Source: Corallium rubrum | Lineage: Eukaryota > Cnidaria > Anthozoa > Scleralcyonacea > Coralliidae | Length of the DNA stretch: 64,000 nucleotides | Assembly (NCBI GenBank): GCA_964035015.1 | Contig: OZ036000.1 | Span: 8,270,759-8,334,758, forward strand | Direction of reading: 5' to 3' | In this document: piece after piece, positions 1-12,300 of the stretch | How the letters are laid out: each line of letters starts with the position of its first letter | Numbering within the stretch: position 1 is the first letter of the stretch | Translations under genes and position numbers: made by a program | The notes under the pieces: model-generated | What the model was told of the DNA's origin: nothing | Seen by the model: the letters and a program-made list of their open reading frames with translations, nothing else | Database searches by the model: none

Positions 1-455
1 AATGAGTTATCAGAGAAGGTTATATATCTTTGCTATTATGAAACATAATCACTTGAAAATTCTACATGTTTGGCGTTGTGAGAGAAACACACGCACATAC
101 TTCCTTCGAATTAAGTTTGGTTTGATAATAGCAAAGATATATAACCTTCTCATTATGCACATGTGACGTCAAGTTGTTTGATTTACATTTCAAACAAACT
201 GAAATATCTCAACAACGAAGCAAGGAAACGAAAAACTGCAAAAGATGTTACTCTATTTGAAGTGTTTTTTCAAATAAGACAAACTTAATTTTTGTTTCAT
301 GTGCACTTTAAGCGAGTGATAATGCGATGTTTCCTCTTTCTGCACCACTGCCACGACACCCGACTCTCAGCTCTTATGTATTTTACTCTGGCTAAACGCC
401 AGACAATTTTACTTTTTACTTTTTACTTGTCACAGGGAAAACACACCGAAGGTTA
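1..455. repeat. upstream intergenic DNA with fold-back repeat fragments
   Basis: Bases 1-27 reappear at about 54090, and 118-300 resembles one arm of the fold-back near 58215-58378. A short inverted repeat around TGGCTAAACGCCAGA lies at 374-415. No gene is seen. Confidence 0.5.
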
Positions 456-1230
456 CAGTAAAAACCCGCGTGTAAGAACCCGTGAATTAAGAACTTTAGG
501 CTAAAATTAGCCTTTTAGATCCCCATTTTATAAGAACCTTTTTAGCTTAAAAACAGGTTCTTATTTGAAAGACGTCAGTTGAAATAACTGAAAATAAATG
601 GACAAAAACTGGTTGTTATACAATATGACTGTGCAACTGTCAGGCGGTTCATTCTAGTTTTGTTGCAGTTTAATTGTTACATAAAGGACCTTGGACGTAA
701 ATCAGAGCAGGGTTCTTTTTTATTATGTGGCCATATTATAGTTATAATTAAAGTGTTTATTGTACAAAAAGCAAGGGGCCACATCCATTTTGAGCTTGTT
801 GTTGGACCAACAGCAAGCACCCTTTCCTCGAAAAAAATAAGAATCTATTTAAGAACCTAAATAGCCTAAAATCCCAGTAAATACCACTTATATAAGAACC
901 CAGGCGCGCAACGAGAGGGCCCTTTTTGGGGAGTGCAGAGGAAATTTTGGCCAGGTCAAAAATTACGTACTTCTACTCTCTCTGACGCCTAAAATATTTG
1001 ATTTAAAACCTTTATACTTTGGTCTAAAGTGTCCTCAATGCAGAAAATGCCATTTTACAGACCCAAAGTTCAAACATTTCCCGCGAGGTTATGCCCCGGA
1101 CCCCCTAGATTTGTGTCGTCACTTTGTCCTAAAAACAACAACCCCTTTCAAAAATCCTGGTTGCGCCCTTGTAAGAATCTTTTTAGGCTAACTCGAAAAA
1201 ATGGTGGTTCTTATACGCGGGTTTTTACTG
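456..1230. mobile_element. non-autonomous Tc1/mariner-like element
   Basis: Terminal inverted repeats CAGTAAAAACCCGCG and CGCGGGTTTTTACTG of about 25 bases are each flanked by the dinucleotide TA, the Tc1/mariner target duplication. The 775-base interior has no transposase frame. Confidence 0.75.
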
Positions 1231-2786
1231 TATATACAGAGGCGATACTGCCAGCCCGTACTCGAGGTAGCCCTTTTAGCCAAGATACTTTTCATTCGTG
1301 TTTGCATGAGAACGGCTGACTTGCCAGTCTCGCCTAGCAGGACTGGCTTGCTTGTTATGCTATTAACTGCGTAACTTATTAGTTCTGGCAAGACACGAAA
1401 TCTCATTGTGACACAATTCATGAACAAGACAGAACTTGTGAAATTGAAAATATTTGGAAAATAGCTGATCAAAAAAAGTCGAATGTCATATGTATGAAGC
1501 TTTTAGTGCCAACCAAGCTCGGTCAACTCTGTTTACATTGCACCATCCCTGTTGACCGAGACGGAGATCCCGGCTCTCGTAAATAAAAGATAAAAATATG
1601 AAAATTAACAAGAAATAGTAGCAAACACCCGACTTGCCAAAGCAGGCTATCCCAGTTCCCCTGGCTGACTCGGCTTCATATAAACAGCCGGCCCCTATAT
1701 AACAAGCGGGACGGGACGTCCTCTTCCTAACAAGTATTAGTATAATTTCATAGTGGAAAAGAGGCTTTCCAGCTTTCTGATTGGTCCGCTCAGCGGTGAA
1801 TCTGAGGTAATAGTCACCGCCTAGCGCGAACTATTGATTTTTTTTCAAAATGGGGTCTGTAGTTTTTGAGACAAACAAAAGAGCATAATACTGAAAATAT
1901 TTATCGCTGAGATGTTGTACATATCAAATATCGTAAAAACAAAACTTTGTAAAGGTAAGCAAGTATATTTTCTATAATTCTTCGTATTTTTTGTATGCTT
2001 TGGCTAGGTTTTGGTCGTAGTGATGTTTTCGAAAACTGATCGTCATGAGTGAAGAACATATTGAACATGAATTAAGTGCAAAAAAGCCGTAACACAGGAT
2101 CCAAAACACCAGAATAAAAGTCTTTTTAGCATATATTTGAATGTATGTACAAGTTCAATTCCAAAGCAGGATGTTGTTCACTCTTTTTTTGAAATTATTT
2201 ACTGACAAAGACTGTGGCTTGCTAACATCGTCTGTGAATAAACAGAATCACCACTGTTAAAATGAAAGCAGTTGTTTAAAAGTTTTTGTTTCAACGTTAT
2301 TGGTTTTTTATCAACCTCTGAAATTATACTATTCGCGGCTCGGTAAATATTCACCGATAGTCACCTCGACTTCGGTGACAAATTGTTAAATAGAGAGCAT
2401 AGATTTGATTTATTATTTCGCCCATGCAGGTATGCATTTTAACTAATTACATGTGAATAATATATTTGTTGCCTACTTGAAACCTAAAAGGCTTTTTAAA
2501 TAAGACTCCTAGTGGAAGATATATTCATTAATCTATTTACATGTAATCAGTTCAGAAAATTTACAAGTTTAAAGAGAACAAGACGCCTGCTCAGGCGTTC
2601 ACTCGGGCTACTGATTTCTGAAAGCTTGGCGTAGCCCGTGCGTACTCTAGCAAGACTATATTATTAATGTCGGATTCGGCAGATTCAAGCGATCATTTTG
2701 ATATAGAATTTGTTTAAATTCGGAGAAACAGAAAATATTTAAACATGTTTTGAAACACGCTTCAAATGTAATACGACACGGACACC
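1231..2786. other. intergenic, no gene recognised
   Basis: This is AT-rich DNA with no convincing exon. A short MITE-like hairpin (CACCTCGACTTCGGTGA) lies near 2360-2385 and recurs near 59240-59265. Confidence 0.4.
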
Positions 2787-3290
2787 TTCTCTGACGAAGG
2801 GCCTTCGCTCGAAACGTTAGACTCCTACGTTCTCTGTTTCGGCAGTATATCTAACCTTACTATATTTCGATTTCGATTGTTGTTTGTACACAGCACGCTA
2901 CTTTTATTACACGATATCTAGACATGTAAACACTTCACAGTCTTCAACATATTGATATCTTATTTCAGTTATTTGCTGTATTCGGTACTTATTTATAATA
3001 CTATGCTCTAAAGCAGCAAGGCCAGGGCCAACCTGTTTCGAAATAGTGAAATAAAAGTAGCGTGCTGCGTAGGCAGTGTTGAAACAACAATCGAAATATA
3101 GTTAGAAGTCTAACGTTTCGAGCGAAGGCCCTTCGTCAGAGAGAAACGCGAGGAGAAACGTAGAGTGTAAACAAAGACTTTTCGAGCGAAGGCCCTTCGT
3201 CAGAGAAACGTAACGTTAGACTTCTACGTTCTCTGTTTCGGCAGTATATCTAACCTTACTAGATTTCGATTGTTGTTTCGAAATAGCTCG
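2787..3290. repeat. cluster of hammerhead-like repeats, three copies in both orientations
   Basis: Copies at about 2787-2909 (+), 3049-3160 (-) and 3181-3290 (mixed) share CTGACGAAGGGCCTTCGC, CGAAACGTTAGACT and a GCAGCACGCTACTTTTATT end. The core resembles the hammerhead motif at the ends of Penelope-like elements and retrozymes. Confidence 0.6.
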
Positions 3291-4923
3291 TCATGTTTTA
3301 CCTAGGTCTACCGCGATCGGCGTGAGCAGTTGTAAACATAATAGACCTTTTCAAGGTTTTTACCATTGCATGCGTTGAAGGCTGATAAACTGGAGAAATG
3401 TTTGCTTATGCTTACGCCAAGTTTCTGCCGAAATCTGGTGATTTGACCGCTTATTAACGACCAAAATTTTAAGATAATACTTCTTCACCCCCACATGCTG
3501 GACTGCGTTTGTTGTTGTCGCATTATCCCGCTATACAGCAATGCGTTTTGAGTGACTTTTGACTCTGCTAAAATCGACAAACAGCCGCGTCTCCTGTCTC
3601 CACAACGGCGCAGCCACCCCTCAGTAGAGGTAACTTTAGTATTATAGCGTTTCTACACGTTGGTTTTTAGCGATAATAGTCTAAATTCAAAGAACGAACA
3701 TACCATCTCACAGGAGAGCGATCCAAACGACGATTAAAGACGAATTCGACAAAACCCGAAGCGATATACTTCTTGCTTCGCGAGCCAGTCGCCATGATTT
3801 TAACAAGGATAATCTCGATCACGTGTCTCGACATACCTATACCCAGAGTAATTATATAAAAATATAAGAATAAAGAAAGAAGAAAATTGGTATATTTACA
3901 GAGATTAATAAGTGCAGTGTAATGAAAGTATTGTTAAAGTATATAAGTAGTTCAGTATATATAAAAAGTATAAATAACAAGCAAACTAGTTAACGAAAAG
4001 TTACTAATATTAATATTATCTGGAGATTAAAATGCAGGATCCAATGAAAGCAATATGAAGAGAAACTATTTACAGAAAGAAATCTATAATGGTAATAAAG
4101 TAATAACATAATGTTGTATATTTGGGAAATAATTAAAAATTAATTCTGTAAGTATTTCTTTGTTTCCATTTTATAAGATGTGTAGGATTTAATATTTTTT
4201 AGTTTAGTTTCCAAACCATTCCAAATATCAATGCCTTTGTTGGAAAGAGTATGTCTTACATAATTTGTTCTTTTATAAGATTTATGAAGTTTTGATGCAT
4301 TTCTTGTGTTATGATGATGGATTTGATTGTTTGATACAAAATAATTTATGAAAACTTCTGGTAAATTTTTACTGTAATGGTAACTTCAAGGACAACGTCC
4401 TTAATACAATAGAATTTTCCTCACACAACAAAGAAGATGAATAATTTGTAGTCCCAAGAGTAATCTTAACGCCGTTCCCCTTCTCCGTATAACGTTATTC
4501 AGTTAATTTTCACGTCTTTAGGACAACGTTAACTTGTGGAACGGCGAAACCCGTAGTCGAGTTTGACTTCAAAACTATGCAACGAAATCTTTTTAGAACG
4601 AGCTCTATAAGGTTTTGGATGTCGAAAAACATACTTTAAGTATTCAATACTATATGTATACTAGTAAATGATTCGTGGTTTCTGCTAGATACTGAACTTT
4701 ACATTGCCGTCGTCGGCCTAGTTTGCTTAATTTAAGCTCCATACTGTCTATCGATCACGCCGACGTGATCTCAGGCATAGAGATCAGGCATTTGTCTTTC
4801 TCGTCATATTGAGCCAAGTGTTGACTTGTCGAACTATCGCGACGCATCTTTAATCTCAGATAATGACAGATTGCGAGGGCGTGCTCTGCTGGTGGTCGGT
4901 CTCTCTTTTTCCTTCAGTTGTCA
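3291..4923. other. intergenic, no gene recognised
   Basis: AT-rich DNA without a supported exon, RNA gene or clear repeat. A few purine-rich runs lie between 3850 and 4000. Confidence 0.4.
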
Positions 4924-5227
4924 CTGTGGTTACGCTAGGTTGGGCTACTGTGTTCTAGGTTGCGCTACTGTGTTCTAGGTTGCGCTACTGTGTTCTAGGT
5001 TGCGCTACTGTGTTCTAGGTTGCGTTACTGTGTTCTAGGTTGGGCTACTGTGTTCTAGATTGCGTTACTGTGTTCTAGGTTGCGCTACTGTGTTCTAGGT
5101 TGCGTTACTGTGTTCTAGGTTGGGCTACTGTGTTCTAGGTTGGGCTACCGTGTTCTAGATTGCGCTACTGTGTTCTAGGTTGGGCTACTGTGTTCTAGGT
5201 TGCGCTACTGTGTTCTAGGTTGCGCTA
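4924..5227. repeat. 20-bp minisatellite, about 15 copies
   Basis: The unit is TGTGTTCTAGGTTGCGCTAC, with variants GGGCTAC and GCGTTAC. It is tandem and direct, with few substitutions, which suggests recent expansion. It lies about 1 kb upstream of the PRDM start. Confidence 0.95.
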
Positions 5228-5908
5228 GCTTCCTCGACAGTCAACGCATTGGTTTTCGATAATAATATAGCGAATAAAGTAATCATAAAGGACGATTGGT
5301 AGACGTTCGTCAAGCTCAAACACTCAGAATACGACGTTTCTGAGCCCCAGACTGGAATCGACCTTGCAAACTTCTGATAACCGATTAGACATGACGCTCT
5401 ATATTCTATAAAGCATTGTCACTGAGGCTGGACTACAAATTCATAGACGTAGTCCTTTAATTGTGTTTCTTCCTGGTGAAGTCGAAACTTACAGAATCGT
5501 ATATATATATATTAAACTGACAATTTACCGGAATCTTAAATTATGACTCCTTCAGTCGACCCTGGAAACTTTAAACCCACTAATCCAGACAGATCAGACG
5601 TGGGCCTGTATACCGAAATTTTGACCCGAGTCAATTCTGGGGATATGATGACTCTGGTTGTATTTATAAACCCGTTGGCACGCCTGAGCTGCCTGTGTGA
5701 TGCATCATAGGACTGGCGCGAGTCTGGCTTCGATGGTGGGCAGTGAGTCGACGGACTAGTCAACTATACTTCACAATGTAATTAATTCAGGTTGGCTTAG
5801 CTTGAAAACCTGGGAGTCTGATGATATTGATGATATTGCTCGAAGAATTACAGCAATCAGTTTGTAACACGCGCGTGATCAGTTTCCTCCGCTTTCTGGC
5901 AGCTCGAG

Positions 5909-5957
<49 letters not shown>

Positions 5958-6246
5958 GGTTTTGCCGTGGGCGATCCCAACCTCGCTGCATGGTGAGACA
6001 GGTATCCAATATATTAAATATATCCCGTCTGTTGTTTCGTATCACGTCGCGAAGACGGCAGACACCAGTGTTGAAATGACGTCATTTCACAGTAAATGAC
6101 AGCTCGGAAAAGCGCCTGATAAATTTAAAACAACATTAACAAAAACCTGGGATCAACCGACGGCGGCATCAGAGATCAGTTTCACCCAAGACGCACGCTG
6201 AAGACATTGCGCGCTTTTCAAACGTTCCACTACCGAATTTCAAACC
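5228..6246. other. PRDM upstream region with a (TA)n tract
   Basis: A (TA)n microsatellite lies at 5911-5957. The rest is unique DNA with a GC-richer stretch at 6040-6240 that could include the promoter or 5' UTR. No TATA box or initiator can be assigned with confidence. Confidence 0.4.
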
Positions 6247-6324
6247 ATGCGTCCCGCCGTTTTGCAACAGGGAAAAGATTCGTCAAGAATGCTGGGAAAA
6301 CGAGACACAGACTTCTCAGTGAAG
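6247..6324 (+). CDS. PRDM gene exon 1
   Basis: The exon encodes residues 1-26 ([15 protein letters not shown]...). It ends at a strong donor, GTGAAG|GTAAGT, in phase 0. An in-frame TGA lies 48 bases upstream of the ATG. The sequence has no recognisable domain, so this is the least certain of the five exons. It is supported by its open frame, strong donor and matching phase. Confidence 0.6.
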
Positions 6325-9300
6325 GTAAGTGAGACACTTGAGGAACTTGACCGTATATCTGTATATGCGTGCATAGACATAGTCGTCGGCCGCGCATCCC
6401 TCTTGCTTCACCTTCTGTGATTCCAGCGCCTGAATATGTCCACAGCACGTCAACTAAGCCTGTTTATCGACTTTCATAATGTACCCTATAAAGAAACGCA
6501 AATAGATTTCACAATTTCTATAATTTCTGATCTCAAAATTCGTTTGGCAACGAACTGCGTTTACAGTTGTCATTAATTGTCTTTGTTTTTCCGTCGTTAA
6601 CACCCACATGAAAAATTCGCTTTGCAAATTAATTTATCTCACTTCGTTAACAAAAAAACAAAGCATTTCTTGTCTTGTGACTTCCCGTTGGCTCAAAAGC
6701 TGCGGCGGACATAATTTACCCATTATGTTTAAGCGTGTTATTTTTTCTCACTTCACTTTAATTGAATTGTTTCTTTTGGCACGGTTTTTTTCTTGCTTTG
6801 AATTTTCCCCATGTTTTTCAAAACAAATGCCGCACTTGATATCGAATGATATATTGTCTACCGAATTAGTTCGCACCAGTCGAGAATTTTCACCCAGTTT
6901 GAGAAAATGACCTTAACGAAAAGTATTCGTCATTGGCGGCACGCTATGTCATTACTTAAAACAATCGATGATTTTGTATTTTTATTTTGACTCACCTCGG
7001 AGCTCTATGGAGTACGAGTTCTTAACTTTGTACTTCCGATTTTTACAGCCTTGATCAAAAAGCTAACCTTGTGTTTTGACTGTTTTCCCATGTCGTTGCT
7101 AGCTCGTTTGTCTTAAAATGTCTTTAAAAATAGGATTAATATGTCGTTTATCAGTATCGCTTCAGTTCAGTTCACCTTATGTAAACACATGCAGCATTTT
7201 GAACAAGTTGTCGTTAAAACGTGAACAACTATATCGGTATATGTCTGAGGTAGATAAGTTATCCTTTTAAAAAATCTTCATAATGATAGCAACACTTTAT
7301 ACCGAGATAACGCAATTAGAAGCAACCGTAGATTCATTAGAATATGAGTAATTCGAGACAGAAACTAACGTTTGTCTTCTTTTTAATGCTTTTTTTTCGT
7401 TTTAGGGGATCATAGGTTCTCAGCAAGTTTCGGTTAGCCAAACTAATTACTCAAGTATTCAATTACCAGCTTACGACCCTCCCAATGCCAACAGCCGCAA
7501 AAATCATTCAGTGAAGTACGATTTTACGATGGAAGACCTCCTACGGTTTTTCTTCGGAAAGGCCAAATACTCCCAAGCGGAGAACTGCTCACAGTTAAAC
7601 GGAAACCCCTTGGAATCACCCTCATCTGAAGGCGAACAGTTGGAAAAGGATACGCCATTGGAAACAAAAAACATTTGTAAGTAAAACTAACCGTTTATCA
7701 AATTGCTCTAATATATACTGTAATCGATGCAGGCTTCGACTCACACCTGGCTTATTTAAATGAACGAATATTAATCTTTCGGCATTTAGACGCATATCAA
7801 AATACCTCACCATTTGTGTGTCTGAGAATGTCAAATGTACTCGTGAGTGACAGGTACTGAGCGAATTCTTGCGTATTTCGGCAAAACAATTAACTGCTCG
7901 CAAAAAATGTAAAAATGATGTGTAGGTATGTTTTTCTTACTAACGTTTGACTAATTAATTTACCTCGTTTTGACCAATGAAATGCATTTGTTCACGTGAA
8001 ATTCACGTGTGAGAAAAACACATGCATTTGGTGAAAAAAACACATGCATTGGTCAAAACGAGGTGAGTTAATTAGTCAAACGTAGCTTTTCAAACGTAAA
8101 CAAACGTGCGAAATAGTTCATGCTTCAAGCTTGAACGTAAATGGTAGTAATATCACCTTTCAACAACTGCTATTTTAGAAATATGTTCGTAGACTCATAT
8201 TTTATTTATTTTTCCGTATGATACGTGGTAAACAATAAGCAAGAAATTGTGGTAACACCATGTGTAATAATTATTACGGCGAGCTTTTAGCCTGTTGAAT
8301 TAAATTCTCGCTTCTATCACAATTTGTCACCATGCATAACAAATATAATTAATAACAAATGATAAATTTTAAGCTTTTATTATCACCCTGGGCAGATTTA
8401 TCAGTAGTTCTTGTTAAATGTTTTAATGTCTGAATTATTAAGTGGTTGTAGTTTTTTTCCCATATTACTGAAGCCTAAGAGGTTTATTGGTTTTCCATAA
8501 GCTATCAACGTATGTATCGAAGTTAAACTAGGAGCTTAACAGCTTAAAAGAAACTTTTAGTCTATCTGTGTTGACTTCTGTTTACTGCCGAGACCTAGCC
8601 GGTACAGCCTAAACCGTGAAGGCTAAACATTTTGATTCAAAACGACACAATCTTTGCGCTGGATTACAAGTACACACTCTCCTATATATTTAGGAAACGA
8701 TTTTAAAAACATTTAGGAATAGTTTTTAACCTAAAAATTGTTTGGTATGTAGCACAATCAGTTATTCTCACTCTGTTTGTTGTTGTTGTTCGGTGTATAG
8801 ACGGTATAGTGTACCATGCACAGCTGTTTGTCCCAATTAAAAAATGTCCAATTTCCCTTTGCTTATCCGTTTTTGATACATATTTGTACTTAACTTGTTA
8901 CAAAAAACAAAAATTTGGATATGTGTGCAGGTAAACTATAGGTAATTTTTTCCATGTGATAAATGTTATTTGAAAACCTCCGACTTTTTATTAAATTACT
9001 GTTGGAGCTGACAGTTTTGAATTAGTTATCTAATTCATCTGTATAATTCATGTGATGTATGATCCATTTTTGAACAATACATTTCACCCCGAAGCGAATT
9101 TCTTTCTGGGACAGGTGGATTTTTGTCTCTGCGTGGTTGTTTGTGTGTGAGAGATATCTTGCCATTTATGTGTATGTTTATGTTCAAAACACCGAATTAA
9201 AAAACTCACTGTATCACCATAAACTTAAAAGCTCCTAATCTTTTCTTCTCACCGTGTATCCCTTACAAATCTCGGATTCTTCATCTACCCAGATTTACTG

Positions 9301-12300
9301 ATTTATACTCCCACGGCCACATTTTTTCATGCAGATCTTTCATGCAGATCAATGCTCTAGATCTAAGTTTAATTTACCACCTTTAAGATTTTCCGTACAG
9401 TACATCTTTCTTACTAACATACTGCCTAGGCCCGATTTAGGTTAGGCAGATAGCAAAGGAGTCTTATTAAAATTCTTGAAAACTACAGGTAGATTTCGTA
9501 GAAATTAAGAACTATATTTTGGAGAGTCAACTGCGTGAAATCTGAGTAGGGATGACACCGAAGCCGAGGATCGGATATCTTTCATGATTCCAAATGTTTA
9601 GGCTTTTAGTTTTGGCGTCTATATGGATCATTTTCACTCACCTGCTCGGTGGCCCCGTTGTGGTGGTGAAAAAATACGAAATGTTTGAATAGGAATAGAG
9701 TTAGATTCCCATAGGATGAATGCACCAATATGGCCGCCATTTCATTGTTTCTGCAACAATATGGCCGCCGTGGCGTCAGATGAAAACCAAGAATTGCTTA
9801 ATATTCATTGTTTTCGACGAAAGTCCAAATCTTTAGTTTAGATTTTTTAAGTGTTTGATTCATAAGAATTCGGCCTTAATGTTTGTTATGTTCTCCGTTA
9901 TGCTTGAAGAGCTAGGAGTTCGTAGAATACACAGGCATGCAGAGTTCGTATTCTAACTACACAAAGTGTATAGTCTACCTTCTTTCTGGGCGACATTCGC
10001 CGCTTAAGTCTTGTGTATTTTACTCTGGCTAACGTCAGACGATTTTACTTTTCGCAGAGAAAATCCATTGGATTAGAAAGTCGACATTGGTCACCTATGG
10101 TAGCTAAACGTTGCATAACAAAAAAATAAAGTGTTAATAAAAAATGAACAGTCTGATTTAAGCTAAGCTTGAGATCAGTTTGCCAGTGAACGTTGCGAAA
10201 GGCAATACACTTGCTTGATGACATTGGTTTTTCAACATTGTAAGCAAAAGACTAGTCACGGTCTCTGTTACTGAAACATCAAACTTTATTCAAGTTTATC
10301 CGATGGACTTTGAATTTGTTATTCATGATATAACATGTCCTAACTCTAGTCAGCAGTGAACTGTACAATTTTAAAGAATACTATTGTATATGAAGTTACG
10401 AACCTTCGCTTTCAAGAATGTACAAATAGGCTGAATGGAGTCGGACTCTCAGAACTTCAAGTCAAGTCTGTTAATTGAAGTACAGTATATATTAATAATT
10501 CCAAACATGCTCGCGACACAATAAAAATACAGACACACCAAGCTGTGTGCTTAGTATTAAGTAAATAAACAATGAGAATATCAAATCCAAATTTAGCTCA
10601 GTAGGGTAACCTTTTGGAAAGTAGCCGTTGTGAATCCAAAATATTTATTGCCGGTCTGTTTTTCCCCCTGAGGGGGGAGCATGTATCAGTTAATTAGCCT
10701 GCGAACCGGCTCAGTATTTAGGACATTGATATACCCTCGTGTTAGACTTTAATATAAGCCAAACTATATCTATACTCATGCAGTTTATATAAGTATGCTT
10801 TCTGTTTATCTTGTTTGCAAGGTAGGGTTAAGCGTTTTTAGAGTAGGGACTGTAAAATTAATATCTTGATATAGATGTATGTTTGAGCAGATAAGAGCTG
10901 TGACTTGTGGCTGCATGTCTGTGTAGATAAATTGATTAAGTATTTCATTAGACCATAGCTGACAATATATTCTATAGGCACAGCCTATCAAAGCAGTAGA
11001 TACAGCGCGTTTTAATTTCCGCGTGCCTCAACTTAAGTTTAGTTGATTCCTACATTATATATATAACGTTTTTCCAAGTTCACTACATATCCTAGGATAT
11101 CCAAAACGAAAAGATTTTTAATAACGAAATACTGACGTTTTGAACGAAGCCTTTCATCAGAGTAAAACCATAGACCTTATTCCAAAATGGCCGCCGAATT
11201 AGAAGCTGTTTATATGAGCCGGGTTAGCCGGGGTGATTCGTTTATTAGGGACTTTAAGATTCAGACAACGGACTACGGCTACGGTAGAAAGCTTGACAGT
11301 GGTATTAAATGGTGTTGTATTTATACATTCAAATTTCAAGATACATTATCTCACGGACTCGCCATGTTCTTAAATTCCTGAAGAGATACACTTGTTCAAT
11401 CTATGTTAGTCGCGAGAGTAATGTTAAGCTTTCCCAAGGCTTCTGTAGTGATTCAGGTTCCACGTTGTCTTTACAACGTAATAATGCTTTTTCTACGTTG
11501 TCAAACAGAGCCACGACGGCATGAAAATTACTCTTTCATTTGCAAAAGCTCTTTGTATATGACATAAAATTATATTGTTCGGACACGTTGCCGTAGTCGT
11601 AGTCGTTGTGTTTTCTTAAAGTCCCTAGTGAAGTTCTTGTCACGGCGACCACAGACAACCAAAATAATATCTTAAAACACATTTGGCTGCAGGAAGAACA
11701 TAAAGTGAGTTCAAGTGATCTTTTACGTAATATATCATACACGAGGAGGAGTGTTTCATCAGGATATCCAAACACTGAGACGTTTGTTGAAAACCGAGGC
11801 GAAGCCGAGGTTTTTGAACTAACTTCGAGGTGTTTGGATATCCTGATGAAACACTCCTCCGAGTGTATGATATATCATCTCAAACAAATCAGTATTTTAA
11901 GAGAAAATCGGGGTAAAACTTTGCTTAATTTATGTAATTTCTTCCTCCGATATCCAAACCACGGACACGGTACTGATTTTCTTTGTGTTTTCCTCATGAA
12001 TTATTAATGAGTTTGAGATAGTTGAGGAAAGATTTTCGTGACACAACTCAGCCCGGTTAGCCAGGCTAGCCCGATTCATATAAACAGCCCCTTAGAATTC
12101 TTTTATGTGTAAAGCCCTATTCAAACGAGAACGCAAGTCATCGCAATTGGCAGTCACGCTATCTCAGCCAGCCGCTCTGAATAGTTTCCCGAAAATATCA
12201 TGTACCGTGACAAAGTTAAAACTTGTTTCAAACACTCATGAAACCTTTGATAATTTGGGTGTTCAAACGACCGCCACAGAAATTCTGACTGCCAACTTGC

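Noticed and set aside
7406-7676. KRAB or SSXRD domain that would make the gene PRDM9
   Set aside because: The encoded region has none of the KRAB-box or SSXRD residues, so PRDM9 identity is not supported.
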